Source: RI-153 sp963721725
GTDB taxonomy: Bacteria > Chloroflexota > Anaerolineae > Caldilineales > Caldilineaceae
Direction: 5' to 3'
Length of the DNA: 64,000 nt
Assembly: GCA_963721725.1 (NCBI GenBank)
Contig: CAVRLX010000009.1
Location: forward strand, 372,001-436,000
The position numbers were made by a program, and so were the translations under genes. A model generated the notes under the pieces. The model was given only the letters and a program-made list of their open reading frames with translations, made no database searches and was not told the DNA's origin. This document shows, in pieces, positions 55,663-64,000 of this stretch; the first letter of the stretch is position 1, and each line of letters starts with the position of its first letter.

Positions 55663-56538
55663 TTACGCCGCTTTACGCTGGCGTTTCAGCTTCTTCAACC
55701 CATTGACCAACTTCTGCAAAGCCTCGCTGTCCAATTCTTCACTGTTGCTGACTTTGCCGCCGCTGATGCGCTCCACATTATGCACACGTACGGTTTCCCA
55801 CTGCTCGCCATAGAGATCCTGGCCCAGCTTGTTGAACTCGTTGTGCAACTTCAGCTTCGCATCCACCTTGGGCGCGCTTTGCGTCTCCACAACGTCGGCC
55901 ACCGCTACATGACCGTTCGCTACTTGACCATTCCCGACATGCCCATTCCCGACGTGACCATTTGTCCCATTAGGATTTGTGCCATTGGTCTGCACAGGCG
56001 CGCTCTCGGCCAACACAGAAACACTTTCGGCTGGCTCCGCATGAAGTTCTTGCAACTCAACATCCGGATCCACGTGACGGCGATAGTGCTGCACAATCAC
56101 GCCGCTGAGTCGCGCACGCCCGGCTTCGGTAAAGCCTTTGCGCTCGCCGTCAAACTCTGCCCAAAGGCTGGGCAAATTATAAAGATAACGGCCCAGGCCA
56201 AACATGGCGCACGCCCGCTTAAAGGCTTGGGCTTCTGCGGCTGTCCCTGCAATTTCCGACTTTTCGCTCTGGCTGTCCGGCTCGCCTGTGCTGGAGCGGG
56301 TCACCCCTTGGATGGTGAGATGGCAAACAATCCGGTCCCCCCAGGGCGTGTAGCTCACGCTCCAATCCATGCCGCAGACCTCATCCAGGCGGTTCTGATA
56401 GGCACGCAGGTCGGCATAGGCCAGGGCCAATGCTTTCGTCCGATCTCGGTTGAAAACACCCGGTTTCCACGTCACATGCGACGGGTGGAACGGTTTGCTC
56501 AACTCCTTCAGGATCTCATCTATTCTGTTTTCGTTCAT
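55663..56538 (-). CDS. Rad52/Rad22-family single-strand annealing protein
   Basis: 291 residues. The N-terminal 140 residues (ILKELSKPFHPSHVTWKPGV, AYADLRAYQNRLDEVCGMDW, AEAQAFKRACAMFGLGRYLY) fit the Rad52_Rad22 annealase domain found in phage and some bacterial recombinases. A low-complexity linker at about 185-212 contains NGHVGNGHVGNGQVANGHV, a tandem NGHVG-like repeat. The C-terminal basic helix (KLVNGLKKLKRQRKAA) may bind DNA. It lies directly upstream of ssb, its expected partner. RBS AAAGGA precedes ATG 56538. Confidence 0.85.
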   Translation of the reverse strand: MNENRIDEILKELSKPFHPSHVTWKPGVFNRDRTKALALAYADLRAYQNRLDEVCGMDWSVSYTPWGDRIVCHLTIQGVTRSSTGEPDSQSEKSEIAGTAAEAQAFKRACAMFGLGRYLYNLPSLWAEFDGERKGFTEAGRARLSGVIVQHYRRHVDPDVELQELHAEPAESVSVLAESAPVQTNGTNPNGTNGHVGNGHVGNGQVANGHVAVADVVETQSAPKVDAKLKLHNEFNKLGQDLYGEQWETVRVHNVERISGGKVSNSEELDSEALQKLVNGLKKLKRQRKAA

Positions 56539-56590
56539 TCGTCAATCCTTTGTCTATTCCTGATGGAATCACCACTTGTCACAGCGTCGG

Positions 56591-57007
56591 TTAATAACGA
56601 AAAGGATAGCGTGAGAAATCTTCACCCGGCTCTTCATGGTCCATCGCCTCTAGCATCTTCGCATCTAGGCGCAGTGTGGGCTTGGCCTCTCCACTGCGAA
56701 GTTGTTGAAGCGTATGGTCCATGAACTGGAATTCATCCATGCCATCGGTGATCACCGTCGTCGGTGTACCCTCAAGCGTATCAAGCTTTTCGTCTTTCTC
56801 CTGCTGCTGTAACCACTCCTGCACATACTCCATGAACTCATCCATATTGAGAATCGCCGTGACGACATTGGCATGGTGATCCTCTCTGGCAAGCTGAGCA
56901 CGCAGGTGTCTATCGTTGCGGCGAATCTGTTTAAGAAGGCGATCTTTACACGCGATCTCATTCAAATTCGTGGTGACAACGGTAGCAACAACGACCGCAG
57001 TTGTCAT
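56591..57007 (-). CDS. Protein of unknown function, first gene of the rad52-ssb block
   Basis: 138 residues from ATG 57007 (AGAAGGG upstream; ATG 57040 lies beyond it). N-terminal MTTAVVVATVVTTNLNEIAC, then a basic stretch LKQIRRNDRHLRAQL and an acidic helical region DEFMEYVQEWLQQQEKDEKL. It may be a small DNA- or protein-binding factor of the recombination module. The promoter TTTACA-N18-TATAAT lies directly upstream. Not recognised. Confidence 0.6.
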   Translation of the reverse strand: MTTAVVVATVVTTNLNEIACKDRLLKQIRRNDRHLRAQLAREDHHANVVTAILNMDEFMEYVQEWLQQQEKDEKLDTLEGTPTTVITDGMDEFQFMDHTLQQLRSGEAKPTLRLDAKMLEAMDHEEPGEDFSRYPFRY

Positions 57008-57066
57008 TTTCTGTGTCCCTTCTAAGGGCATCGAAATCACGTCGTGCGCACGTATTTCAGAACTGT

Positions 57067-57096
57067 ATTATAGCACATAAATTCTAATTTTGTAAA
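57067..57096 (-). promoter_or_regulatory. Sigma70-type promoter of the rad52-ssb block
   Basis: On the minus strand, TTTACA (57091-57096) and TATAAT (57067-57072) with an 18-base spacer, 60 bases ahead of ATG 57007. Confidence 0.65.
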
Positions 57097-57130
57097 CAAC
57101 CAAAATACAAAAAACGCTATATTCGTTCGT

Positions 57131-57148
57131 TTATGTGGTGACAAAAAT
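57131..57148 (+). promoter_or_regulatory. Direct-repeat operator candidate, copy 1
   Basis: TTATGTGGTGACAAAAAT, matching 57201-57218 at 15 of 18 positions, exactly 70 bases (about seven helical turns) apart in an otherwise AT-rich divergent spacer. Confidence 0.5.
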
Positions 57149-57200
57149 AGAAAATTTGCGCAAAAAACGAAATGGAAAATTTAAGCTCAAAATCACCTGT

Positions 57201-57218
57201 TTTTGTGTTGACAAAAAT
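57201..57218 (+). promoter_or_regulatory. Direct-repeat operator candidate, copy 2
   Basis: TTTTGTGTTGACAAAAAT, overlapping the -35 element of the regulator promoter, so a bound repressor would block it. Confidence 0.5.
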
Positions 57219-57235
57219 CTCTTTTGTAGTAAAGT
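57208..57235 (+). promoter_or_regulatory. Sigma70-type promoter of the RHH regulator gene
   Basis: Perfect TTGACA at 57208-57213, 16-base spacer, TAAAGT at 57230-57235, 51 bases ahead of ATG 57286. Confidence 0.6.
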
Positions 57236-57285
57236 GTGACATAGATAGACAATACCCTCATTCACCAGTGGATAGGTAGACTTTT

Positions 57286-57597
57286 ATGAACATTTCCAGC
57301 CCCGGACGACCCACCAAACCAGACGCGCAAAAGCGCCAGCCGCTGCACATCAGCCTCTATGGCGAAGATTTTGACCGGCTCAACCAACTCACCGACAACC
57401 GCAGTGAATTTATCCGTACTTGTATTGAAAAAGCCTGGGAAAAAGAAAATGGCGAGGAGATTACCTTGACGGTAACCTTGCCCAAGTGGTTAATTGACGA
57501 AATTGTGGGGGTGGTGGTGGCCGGGCTACCCGCTGCCCACGCCAATATGGTTAAAACTGTGGTATCTGGGTGGATACGCTCTGCACAGCAGCGGTAA
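57286..57597 (+). CDS. Ribbon-helix-helix-like DNA-binding protein
   Basis: 103 residues. A basic, Pro-rich N-terminus (SSPGRPTKPDAQKRQPLHIS) leads to a beta strand and two helices, LYGEDFDRLNQLTDNRSEFIRTCIEKAWE, the order and wording of small RHH repressors (strand, helix, N-R-S-E-F-I-R, helix). A C-terminal hydrophobic extension (IDEIVGVVVAGLPAAHANM) may mediate oligomerisation. It is transcribed divergently from the rad52-ssb block, across direct repeats that could be its operators. Confidence 0.65.
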   Translation: MNISSPGRPTKPDAQKRQPLHISLYGEDFDRLNQLTDNRSEFIRTCIEKAWEKENGEEITLTVTLPKWLIDEIVGVVVAGLPAAHANMVKTVVSGWIRSAQQR

Positions 57598-57669
57598 GGG
57601 GGAGTGCTGTATATTGCCTTAGTGCAACTTGGGAAAGCATCCTACTCTCGTAAAAATACGCAATCAACG

Positions 57670-58543
57670 TCACTTCCCGACCGCTCGACACAGTTCCCCA
57701 ATCCGGCGCGCCACCAGCGCCGGATTTTCCATGGGCAGAAAATGGCTATATTCGGGCAGATGTTCGTCGCGCCCCTGGGGGAACCAGCGCGCCAGATCCG
57801 GCACCGTGGGCGAAGATCGCATGTCGCGGCTGTCCGGCGCGCCAGGTGACCCCGCCCGCAGCACATGCACCGGCACATTGATCTGCCCCAACATAGGGTA
57901 GAGATCGGCGTCGGGTGCGCCGCCGCTGGCATAGAGACGCGGCTTCCACGGCAGGGGGACAGGCCAACACGAAGCCCTCGCCGTCGGGAGCCGGGCGCAA
58001 GCCATGCTGACAGTAATCGCGCAGCACGCGCGCTTGCCACGTGGCAAAGGGAGGCCGCCCGGCGAAGCGAGCCAACATTTCTTGGGGCGATGCCCACTGG
58101 TTGCGTCGCCGCGCAGCAAAGTGTTCCCCCGCGGGTTTCTCCTTCGCATAGATGCTGTGATCAAAGATCACAGGCTCAATCAACAGCAGTCCGGCAAAGG
58201 CTGTGGGAACCTGCGCCGCCGTCCCCACCAGCAGATGACCGCCCATAGAATGCCCAACGCCGATGGCATCGCGCAGATCCATCGTTTGCACCAGCGCCGC
58301 CACATCCTCAGCCAGCGTGGCCCAACTATAGGGGGGCAGCGTCACGTCACTGGCCCCGTGCCCGCGCACATCCACGGCCAGGCAATGCTGCCCGTTCAGC
58401 GCCTCCACCACGGCATCCCAACAGCGCCCGTGAAAGCCTGTGGCGTGGATCAAAAAGACCGTCGGCCCGTGCCCCGGCCATTCGTGCACGGCCAGGCGCA
58501 CGCCGTTGACGGTCTTTTGCACGGTTTGGGGAAGATCGGTCAT
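57670..58543 (-). CDS. Alpha/beta hydrolase, frame broken once
   Basis: About 290 residues when joined. VFLIHATGFHGRCWDAVVEA gives the oxyanion region, VDVRGHGASD follows, and the nucleophile elbow is GVGHSMGGHLL. After the break at the G run 57954-57958 (one extra base) the frame continues NVPVHVLRAGS and ends with the catalytic His in EYSHFLPMENP. It is separated by 48 bases from menH, which it resembles, but the extra lid region and ending suggest another ester or thioester substrate. RBS GGAAAGG precedes ATG 58543. Confidence 0.8.
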
Positions 58544-58591
58544 GGGGTTGCCTTTCCAGAATAGAACGCGGATAAAGTGGATTTGGCGGAT

Positions 58592-59397
58592 CTATGCGGA
58601 TTTTCTGATGATTTCTTGAAACTGCTGCGGCTGTTCCAAATGAACGGTATGGCCTGCATCGGGCACAATCGTCAATTCCGCGCCAGGGATCAGTGCCGTC
58701 ATCTGGCGGTTGATCTCCACAAACTTTTCGTCCTCTGCGCCCGCTATTAAAAACGTCGGGCACGCGCAGCCGGGGCAGATCCGCCCACAGCGAGGGCTGC
58801 GCGCCGCTCCCCATGCCCGCGTAGACTGGCTGCCAGCCCTGTCACACGGTTTTGCAACCGACCCCCACGCAATGCTTCCCGCTCCGCTGTGGGCAGGCGT
58901 TGCTGGCTGGCAAAGAGTGATATGCCCTCCCAAAAATCGACAAATTTTTCGATGCCGTCGCGCTCGATACGCGCCGCCAATGCTTCATCGGCGGCAATGC
59001 GCTGTTGTCGCTCTTGGGCCGTGGCCAGCCCAGGGGACGCGCTCTCTAAAATCAGCCGCGCCACCCGTTCAGGATAATGCAGCGCAAAGTAGAGCGCCAG
59101 CCGCCCGCCCATGGAATAGCCAAGCAGCGTCACCGGCCCCGGCGCGATCTGGGCCAGCAATTCTGCCAAGTCCGCCGCACTTTCGGCCATGCTATAGCGG
59201 GCGGGATCCGGCGGGGCATCTGTGCGCCCGTGGCCGAGGAGATCCGGCGCGATGACACGGTGCGAATGGGCAAAGTGTGCGCTGTGGGCTGCCCAATTCT
59301 GGCTGCTGCCCGTAAAGCCGTGGAGCAGCACCAGGGGCGCGCCGCTGCCCTCGTCGCTGAAATGGTAGTGAACACCGCGGATGGATTTTGTGGGCAT
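58592..59397 (-). CDS. menH: 2-succinyl-6-hydroxy-2,4-cyclohexadiene-1-carboxylate synthase, frame broken twice
   Basis: Alpha/beta-hydrolase-fold lyase of menaquinone synthesis, removing pyruvate from SEPHCHC. LVLLHGFTGSSQNWAAHSAH, VIAPDLLGHGRTDAP, the nucleophile elbow LLGYSMGGRLALYFALHYPE and the terminal VPDAGHTVHLEQP are the MenH features. One extra G at the ccc run 58817-58819 and one at the ggg run 58759-58761 (plus strand) split it into three frames; repaired it reads SLRGMGSGAQPSLWADLP and VPTFLIAGAEDEKF. It starts 3 bases after the menE stop, with GAGGCG as RBS. About 268 residues. Confidence 0.85.
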
Positions 59398-59400
59398 GGG

Positions 59401-60871
59401 TTACGCCTCGGCCAGCCGTTGGGCCACACTGCGCCGCTCGATCTTGCCTGAGGCGGTCTGTGGCAATTGCTCGACAAAAACAATGCGGCGCGGGCATTTG
59501 TACGCCGCCAGTTCGCCGCGCAGCCAGGTGATCAGCTCACCCTCGCCCACACCCTGGCCCGGCCCAAGTTGCACCATCGCTGCCACGCGCTGCCCCCACT
59601 CGGCGTCGGGGATGCCCACCACACAGGCCTCGCTCACCGCCGGGTGATGGCGTAGCGCCGCTTCCACCTCGGCGGGGTAGATGTTTTCGCCGCCGCTAAG
59701 GATCATGTCGCTGCGCCGCTGCACGGGCCACAGATCGCCCTCGTCGTCAAGATAGCCAATGTCGCCCGTATGGAGCCAGCCCCCGCGCAACGTCGCGCAC
59801 CGTGGCTTCGGTATCGCGAAAGTAGCCCGCCATCACCGTTGGCCCTTGCACTAAGATCTCGCCGGGTTGACCCGGCGGCGTATCTAAACCGGCGTCATCC
59901 ACCACACGCACACGGGTGAACATCAGCGGTTTCCCCACGCAGCCGGGCTTGTGCCGAGCCGTTTCCAACGCCTGTGTCGCCACCTGCGAGGCTGCTTCGG
60001 TCAGGCCATAGGTGGCTACCACAGGCAGGTTGATCTGATAACAGCGCTCCAGCAGTTCCGGCGTGGCGGCAGCCCCGCCCAAGAGGATCAGGCGCAGCGT
60101 GGGCGGCCAGTGGATGTCGGCCTCCAGCAGCCGGTGGAGCATAGTGGGAACCAGCGAGGTCAGGGTGACGGCGTCTTGGCCCAGGCTGTGGCGGAAGGCA
60201 TCAAGATCAAAGCGTTCGTGTAGCACCACGGCTGTGCCATAGAGACACGAGCGGAAGATCACCGCCAGCCCGCCCACGTGATAGAGCGGCAGGCAACTTA
60301 GCCAGCGGTCATTCGTCTGCAAACCCAGGCGATAGAGCGAGGCATTGGCCCCCCAAAAATGATTGCCAAAGGTGAGCATTGCCCCCTTGGGCTGCCCCGT
60401 CGTGCCAGAGGTGAAGACGATAGCCTGCGTGGCGTCCAGATCAAGCGGCACGCTGGGCAGGGATGAATCGGCGGGCGTAGCGAGCAGATCGGCTACAGAG
60501 AGACGATAGACCAAAGACGATAGACGGTTGTCTACGTTCGTCCCTCGTCCCTCGTCCACCGTCTCTGCCACCAGAAAGCGCGCTTCGCTCCACGCCATCT
60601 GCCATGCCAGTTCGCGCTCGCTGAGGCGGCTGTTCAGCGGGATCAGCACTGCGCCCAGCCGCGCCAGGGCGTGGATCAGCGCCACGTAGGTGGGATTGTT
60701 GGGCAGCAGCGCCGCCACGTGATCGTTCGCCCGCACGCCCGCGGCATACAACCCACGCGCCAACTGCTCCGCCATGCCGTCAAGATCGGCGTAAGACCAG
60801 CGTTCTGTGCCAAACACCAATGCCAGCGCCTGGGGCGTCGCCCGGCAACGCGCCCGCAGCCGATCTTCCAT
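59401..60871 (-). CDS. menE: o-Succinylbenzoate-CoA ligase, frame broken once
   Basis: Adenylate-forming enzyme of menaquinone synthesis. AMP-binding motif IVFTSGTTGQPKGAMLTFGN, then WLSCLPLYHVGGLAVIFRS, VVATYGLTEAASQVATQALE, and after the break LHTGDIGYLDDEGDLWPVQR RSDMI and the C-terminal catalytic LPQTASGKIERRS lysine. The break lies between 59784 and 59798. Start ATG 60871 is preceded by GGGGAG; the longer frame to 60919 reads into the spacer hairpin. Residues about 118-145 (VDEGRGTNVDNRLSSLVYRL) are encoded by a word-repeat stretch (60500-60562) like those in spacers, an apparent in-frame insertion. About 490 residues. Confidence 0.88.
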
Positions 60872-60904
60872 CCCATTCACTCCCCAATCACATGTCAGCA
60901 GAAA

Positions 60905-60975
60905 AACGCAAAGGGGCAAAGGTGCAAAGTCACAAAGGGTTTCTTTGCGTCTCTGCTTCTTTGCCCCTTTGCGTT
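60905..60975 (-). terminator. Hairpin between menB and menE
   Basis: AACGCAAAGGGGCAAAG pairs perfectly with CTTTGCCCCTTTGCGTT across a 37-base loop made of further CAAAG/CTTTG words. The right arm begins inside the menB 3' end boundary region. It may moderate transcription into menE rather than terminate it. Confidence 0.65.
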
Positions 60976-60981
60976 AGAAAA

Positions 60982-61887
60982 TTACGGTCGCCAGGGATAT
61001 TGGCTAAAGTCGGGATCGCGCTTTTCGTTGAAAGCGTTGCGCCCTTCCTTGCCCTCTTCGGTCATGTAAAAGAGCATGGTGGCGTCGCCCGCCAGCACTT
61101 GCAGCCCGGCCTGCCCATCGAGATCCGCGTTGAAGCCCGCTTTGAGGAAGCGAATGGCAATCGGGCTTTTGCTCAAGATTTCGCGCGCCCACTGCACGCC
61201 CTCGGCCTCTAGTTGCGCCACCGGAACCACGGTGTTGACCAGTCCCATTTCGCGTGCCTCGGCCGCGCTGTATTGGCGGCAGAGATACCAGATCTCGCGT
61301 GCCTTTTTCTGGCCCACAATGCTGGCAAGGTAGCTCGCCCCAAAGCCGCCATCAAAACTGCCCACAATTGGGCCAGTCTGCCCAAAGACAGCGTTGTCGG
61401 CGGCAATGCTCAGATCGCAGATCACGTGTAGCACATGACCGCCGCCAATCGCGTAGCCCGCCACCAGCGAGATCACCGGCTTGGGCATGGTGCGGATAAT
61501 GCGTTGCAGTTCCAGCACGTTGAGGCGGGCCATGCCTTTGTCGTCAATGTAGCCGGCGTGGCCGCGGATCTTCTGATCGCCGCCGGCGCAAAAGGCGTAA
61601 ACCCCATCTTTGGGCGACGGGCCGTTGCCGGTCAGCAACACCACGCCCACTGTATTGTCCATCCAGGCATCGCGGAAGGCTTCAATCATCTGGTCAATGG
61701 TCTGCGGGCGGAAGGCGTTGCGGATGGCGGGCCGGTTAAAGGCAATGCGCGCCATGCCCTCGCCCTTGTGATAGGTGATGTCGCTGTACTCTTTCACCTC
61801 TTGCCAATTGACACCGCCCGACGCCAGCAGGGCTTGCAGGTTGTCGGCGGCAATTTCATCTAATGTCTTTTCAGTGGGTTGTGTCAT
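60982..61887 (-). CDS. menB: 1,4-Dihydroxy-2-naphthoyl-CoA synthase
   Basis: Crotonase-fold enzyme forming the naphthoquinone ring of menaquinone from o-succinylbenzoyl-CoA. 301 residues. [20 protein letters not shown], the oxyanion hole [11 protein letters not shown] and [20 protein letters not shown], and the MenB-specific [20 protein letters not shown] with the active-site Asp are all present. The C-terminal [19 protein letters not shown] is the MenB ending. RBS GAAAGGAA precedes ATG 61887. The frame is intact. Confidence 0.96.
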   Translation of the reverse strand: MTQPTEKTLDEIAADNLQALLASGGVNWQEVKEYSDITYHKGEGMARIAFNRPAIRNAFRPQTIDQMIEAFRDAWMDNTVGVVLLTGNGPSPKDGVYAFCAGGDQKIRGHAGYIDDKGMARLNVLELQRIIRTMPKPVISLVAGYAIGGGHVLHVICDLSIAADNAVFGQTGPIVGSFDGGFGASYLASIVGQKKAREIWYLCRQYSAAEAREMGLVNTVVPVAQLEAEGVQWAREILSKSPIAIRFLKAGFNADLDGQAGLQVLAGDATMLFYMTEEGKEGRNAFNEKRDPDFSQYPWRP

Positions 61888-61929
61888 GGTTTTTCCTTTC
61901 GGTATGTTACGTCTAGAGCAACCGGCAAC

Positions 61930-61966
61930 TGCGTAAGGAGTAGCGTATTCTGTTACTCCTTACGCA
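61930..61966 (-). repeat. Hairpin at the menD/menB boundary
   Basis: TGCGTAAGGAGTA pairs with TACTCCTTACGCA. One arm encodes the last residues of MenD (MRKE and stop), the other lies in the spacer before menB. Confidence 0.7.
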
Positions 61967-63679
61967 TGATCTCCCTGCGCCGCGCCTCGTCCGCCGCGCC
62001 ATCTGTGCGTACTTCAATCAACGTGGGCTGGGCTTCTGTGAAACTTTGCAAAAGCGCATTTGTAAACTCTTCGGCGCTGTCCGCCGGGTGATGGCGCAGA
62101 GCGTAGAGCGCGGCCACATGGGCAAAGTTCAGCCCGTGTGGCGTCAAAAATAGCTTGGTGAAATCCGGCTCGAATGTATGCACAGGCAGACGGCGAAAGA
62201 TACTGCCGCCGTCGTTGTTGAGCAGCACAATCGTCACGTTGTGCAGCGTGTGTTGGCGCAGGGCCAGCAGCCCGTTCATGTCGTGGTAAAACGAGATGTC
62301 GCCAATCAGCAACACGGTGCGCTGATTGGGATCGGCGGCGGCCACCCCCAGCGCGGTGGAGGTAACACCGTCGATGCCGCTGGCCCCACGGTTGCCGTAG
62401 ATCTGCACCGCTTTGGATGTCGGCGCGCCGAACTGATCCAGATGGCGCACGGGCAGGCTGTTGCCGATGACCAGATTCGGCACCAGCCGGCAGCGCATCC
62501 AACAGCAGCGGAATCACCGAGGCGTCGAAAAAGGGATCTGCCAGCGCTGCCCTGTGATGACTCGTGGGTGGCCTGCTCAACTTGGACAAAGCGCTGCGCC
62601 CACGCTGTACTGCCCCTCTCCCGCACACTCTCCGCCACACCCCGGCACAGGAGCGCCGCATCCGCCGCCACGAACTGGGTGACGCGGTGGCTGTCATCCG
62701 CCCAGACGCCGCTTTCGCGCACGTGGACGAGGTGCGTCGGCGCGGTGCGGTCGAGATAGGCGTTGAGCGGGGCCGAGGTGGGCACAGCGCCAAAGCGGAT
62801 CACAAGCTCTGGTGCGGCCGTAAAATTACCCGTTAAAAAGCCCTCATAACCGCCCAGCACCCATGCGTTCACGTGCGGCCCAAAGCGCACCCCACTCAGC
62901 GGATCGGCCAAAATGGGATAGCCGATCCGCGCGGCCAGCGCTGTCACCGCCGCCGGGAAATCACCGCCAGGGCAGGATGGCCCACAGATGATTAGCCCAC
63001 GCTCGTGCCGCTCCACAAGGTCGGCCAGCGCTGAAACCTGCCCAGGGGATGGCATTAGCACGCCGCGCTCAATCATGCCCAGCGGCGGCATTGCCGCCGC
63101 CTCCCGCTGATAGTCAGCCAACGCCGCCACTGTGTCCGGCTCCAACGGCTTGCGAAAAGGCAGGTTGATGTGAACCGGTCCGCGCTGTGCGCCATTGGCA
63201 ATGGCGTAGGCGCGGCTGGCAAGCGTGCGCAGGTTGCGAATTGTCAGCGCTGGCGCGTCGGGCTGAGGCAGCGGTGCATCGGTGGCCCACAGCACATGAT
63301 CACCGTACATCTTGACCTGATCAATGGTCTGGTTTGCGCCGCTCTCGCGCAGTTCGGGCGGGCGATCCGCAGTGAGGATCAACAGCGGCACTTCGGCCTG
63401 ATATGCCTCCACAATCGCCGGGTGAAACTCCGCCGCCGCCGTGCCAGAGGTGCAGACCACGGCCACCGGGCGGCGCGTGGCCTGGGCCAATCCCAGGGCA
63501 AAAAATGAGGCCGAGCGTTCGTCCAGATGTAAATCGACGCGCACTTGCGGGTGATGGGCAAAAGCCAGCGTCAACGGCGTGGAGCGCGAACCCGGCGCGA
63601 TGCAGACAGCTTCCAGCCCACAGCGGACAAGTTGCTCTACCAGAATGGCAGACCAGAAGTTATTGGCGTAGACGGTCAT
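61953..63679 (-). CDS. menD: SEPHCHC synthase, frame broken twice
   Basis: Thiamine-diphosphate enzyme adding 2-oxoglutarate-derived succinic semialdehyde to isochorismate. [40 protein letters not shown] and [19 protein letters not shown] are the N-terminal MenD blocks, followed by [20 protein letters not shown] and [10 protein letters not shown]. After extra bases at the ccc run 62550-62552 and near 62483, the C-terminal ThDP motif [18 protein letters not shown]…NN is in place. RBS CAAGGA precedes ATG 63679. About 575 residues when repaired. Confidence 0.9.
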
Positions 63680-63701
63680 GGCGTGTCCTTGATTTAATGC
63701 G

Positions 63702-63751
63702 TAACGAGTAATGAGTAGTCTTCTGGCGTATAGTTACTCATTACTCGTTAC
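63702..63751 (-). repeat. Hairpin between menF and menD
   Basis: GTAACGAGTAATGAGTA pairs with TACTCATTACTCGTTAC over a 16-base loop, in the 79-base spacer. The repeated word is GAGTAA. Confidence 0.7.
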
Positions 63752-63758
63752 CTTGTTT

Positions 63759-64000
63759 CTATCCCGTCACATTCAGCGCGCCCAAAATCGGGCGAAACTT
63801 CCATCCCGTCTCTTCCCATTCCCGGGCGGGGCGAGACTCCGGCACAATGCCCGCGCCGGCATAGAGCCAGGCCCGGTTGCGCTGCACCACGCCAGAGCGG
63901 ATCGCCACGGCGAAAACGCCATCCAACTTGTGGTCGATCCAGCCCACTGGGGCCGCATACCAGCCCGCGCGGCGTGGCTTCGTGATCTTGGATGAAGGCC
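63759..64000 (-). CDS. menF: Isochorismate synthase, C-terminal part, frame broken once
   Basis: Chorismate-binding enzyme for the first menaquinone step; only about 80 C-terminal residues are in the window. WYAAPVGWIDHKLDGVFAVA followed by IRSGVVQRNRAWLYAGAGIV and the EWEETGWKFRPIL ending are the chorismate-binding signature (the GAGIV-x-x-S and the E-x-E-E-T helix). One extra G in the ccc run 63964-63966 must be removed to read EATPRGWY. The stop is the TAG at 63759-63761. It is the first men gene seen here, upstream of menD. Confidence 0.85.
   Translation of the reverse strand, partial: PSSKITKPRRAGWYAAPVGWIDHKLDGVFAVAIRSGVVQRNRAWLYAGAGIVPESRPAREWEETGWKFRPILGALNVTG

Noticed and set aside
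1..64000. tRNA, rRNA, tmRNA or known riboswitch
   Set aside because: I looked through the spacers for T-loop GTTCRANNC with a CCA-type acceptor arrangement and for rRNA or common riboswitch cores and saw none. A covariance-model scan was not possible and could still find a small RNA.

Overview
The window looks like chromosomal DNA of a filamentous-type Chloroflexota bacterium (Anaerolineae/Caldilineae-like). This rests on gene style, not a database match: a secreted CARDB/PPC protein ending in YIPAIQR, a MalT-type ATPase fused to a SARP/BTAD domain, a DUF5317 membrane protein, Uma2 and DUF6155 proteins, and a complete-looking menaquinone and succinate dehydrogenase gene set. No tRNA, rRNA, CRISPR array or recognisable transposase was found.

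Layout. 1-5.7 kb: endonuclease V, a ROK sugar kinase, a Uma2 nuclease-fold protein, galT and a secreted multidomain protein. 6-12.3 kb: a minus-strand cluster reading pspA, a small FtsH-ectodomain-like protein, a solute-binding-like protein, a membrane-anchored solute-binding + VWA fusion, a membrane coiled-coil protein and a LivK-type lipoprotein. 12.5-16 kb: RecQ helicase with two HRDC domains and a coupled TPR protein. 16-27 kb: fabF, thiolase, a flavin oxidoreductase, a DUF4258 protein, a Gfo/Idh/MocA dehydrogenase, a pentapeptide-repeat protein, an SMP-30 lactonase, an SDR and NADP-isocitrate dehydrogenase. 27.5-33.5 kb: a GH13 glucan enzyme and sdhCAB. 33.5-39.2 kb: a minus-strand regulatory cluster (Ser/Thr kinase, MalT-SARP regulator, an unlisted 48-residue peptide ending in GGGG, DUF5317, an NHLP/RiPP-leader-like protein). 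39.6-54.6 kb: amt, DUF72, a chemotaxis receptor, a coupled unknown/SirB1 pair, an acyltransferase, a HutD-like cupin, amidase, amidohydrolase, TauE/SafE permease, and a sulfotransferase-like/branched-chain aminotransferase pair. 54.8-57.6 kb: ssb, a Rad52-family annealing protein, an unknown protein and a divergent ribbon-helix-helix regulator around an AT-rich control region. 57.7-64 kb: an alpha/beta hydrolase and the men cluster in transcription order menF-menD-menB-menE-menH.

How the genes fit together. The men genes make menaquinone. SdhCAB would reduce it while feeding from a TCA cycle that includes the NADP-dependent isocitrate dehydrogenase. FabF, thiolase and PlsC serve lipid metabolism. 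GalT, the ROK kinase and the GH13 enzyme serve sugar and glucan metabolism.

Two sequence-wide patterns stand out. First, 14 genes carry about 20 frame breaks, nearly all curable by removing one base from a short homopolymer or by adjusting a CG run. This points to uncorrected sequencing error rather than mass pseudogene formation, so genes are annotated below across the breaks. Second, the spacers hold three dispersed palindromic repeat families: six copies with a 64-bp core, three copies of 83 bp and three of about 74 bp. A looser style of word-repeat hairpin also occurs, one example of which lies inside menE.
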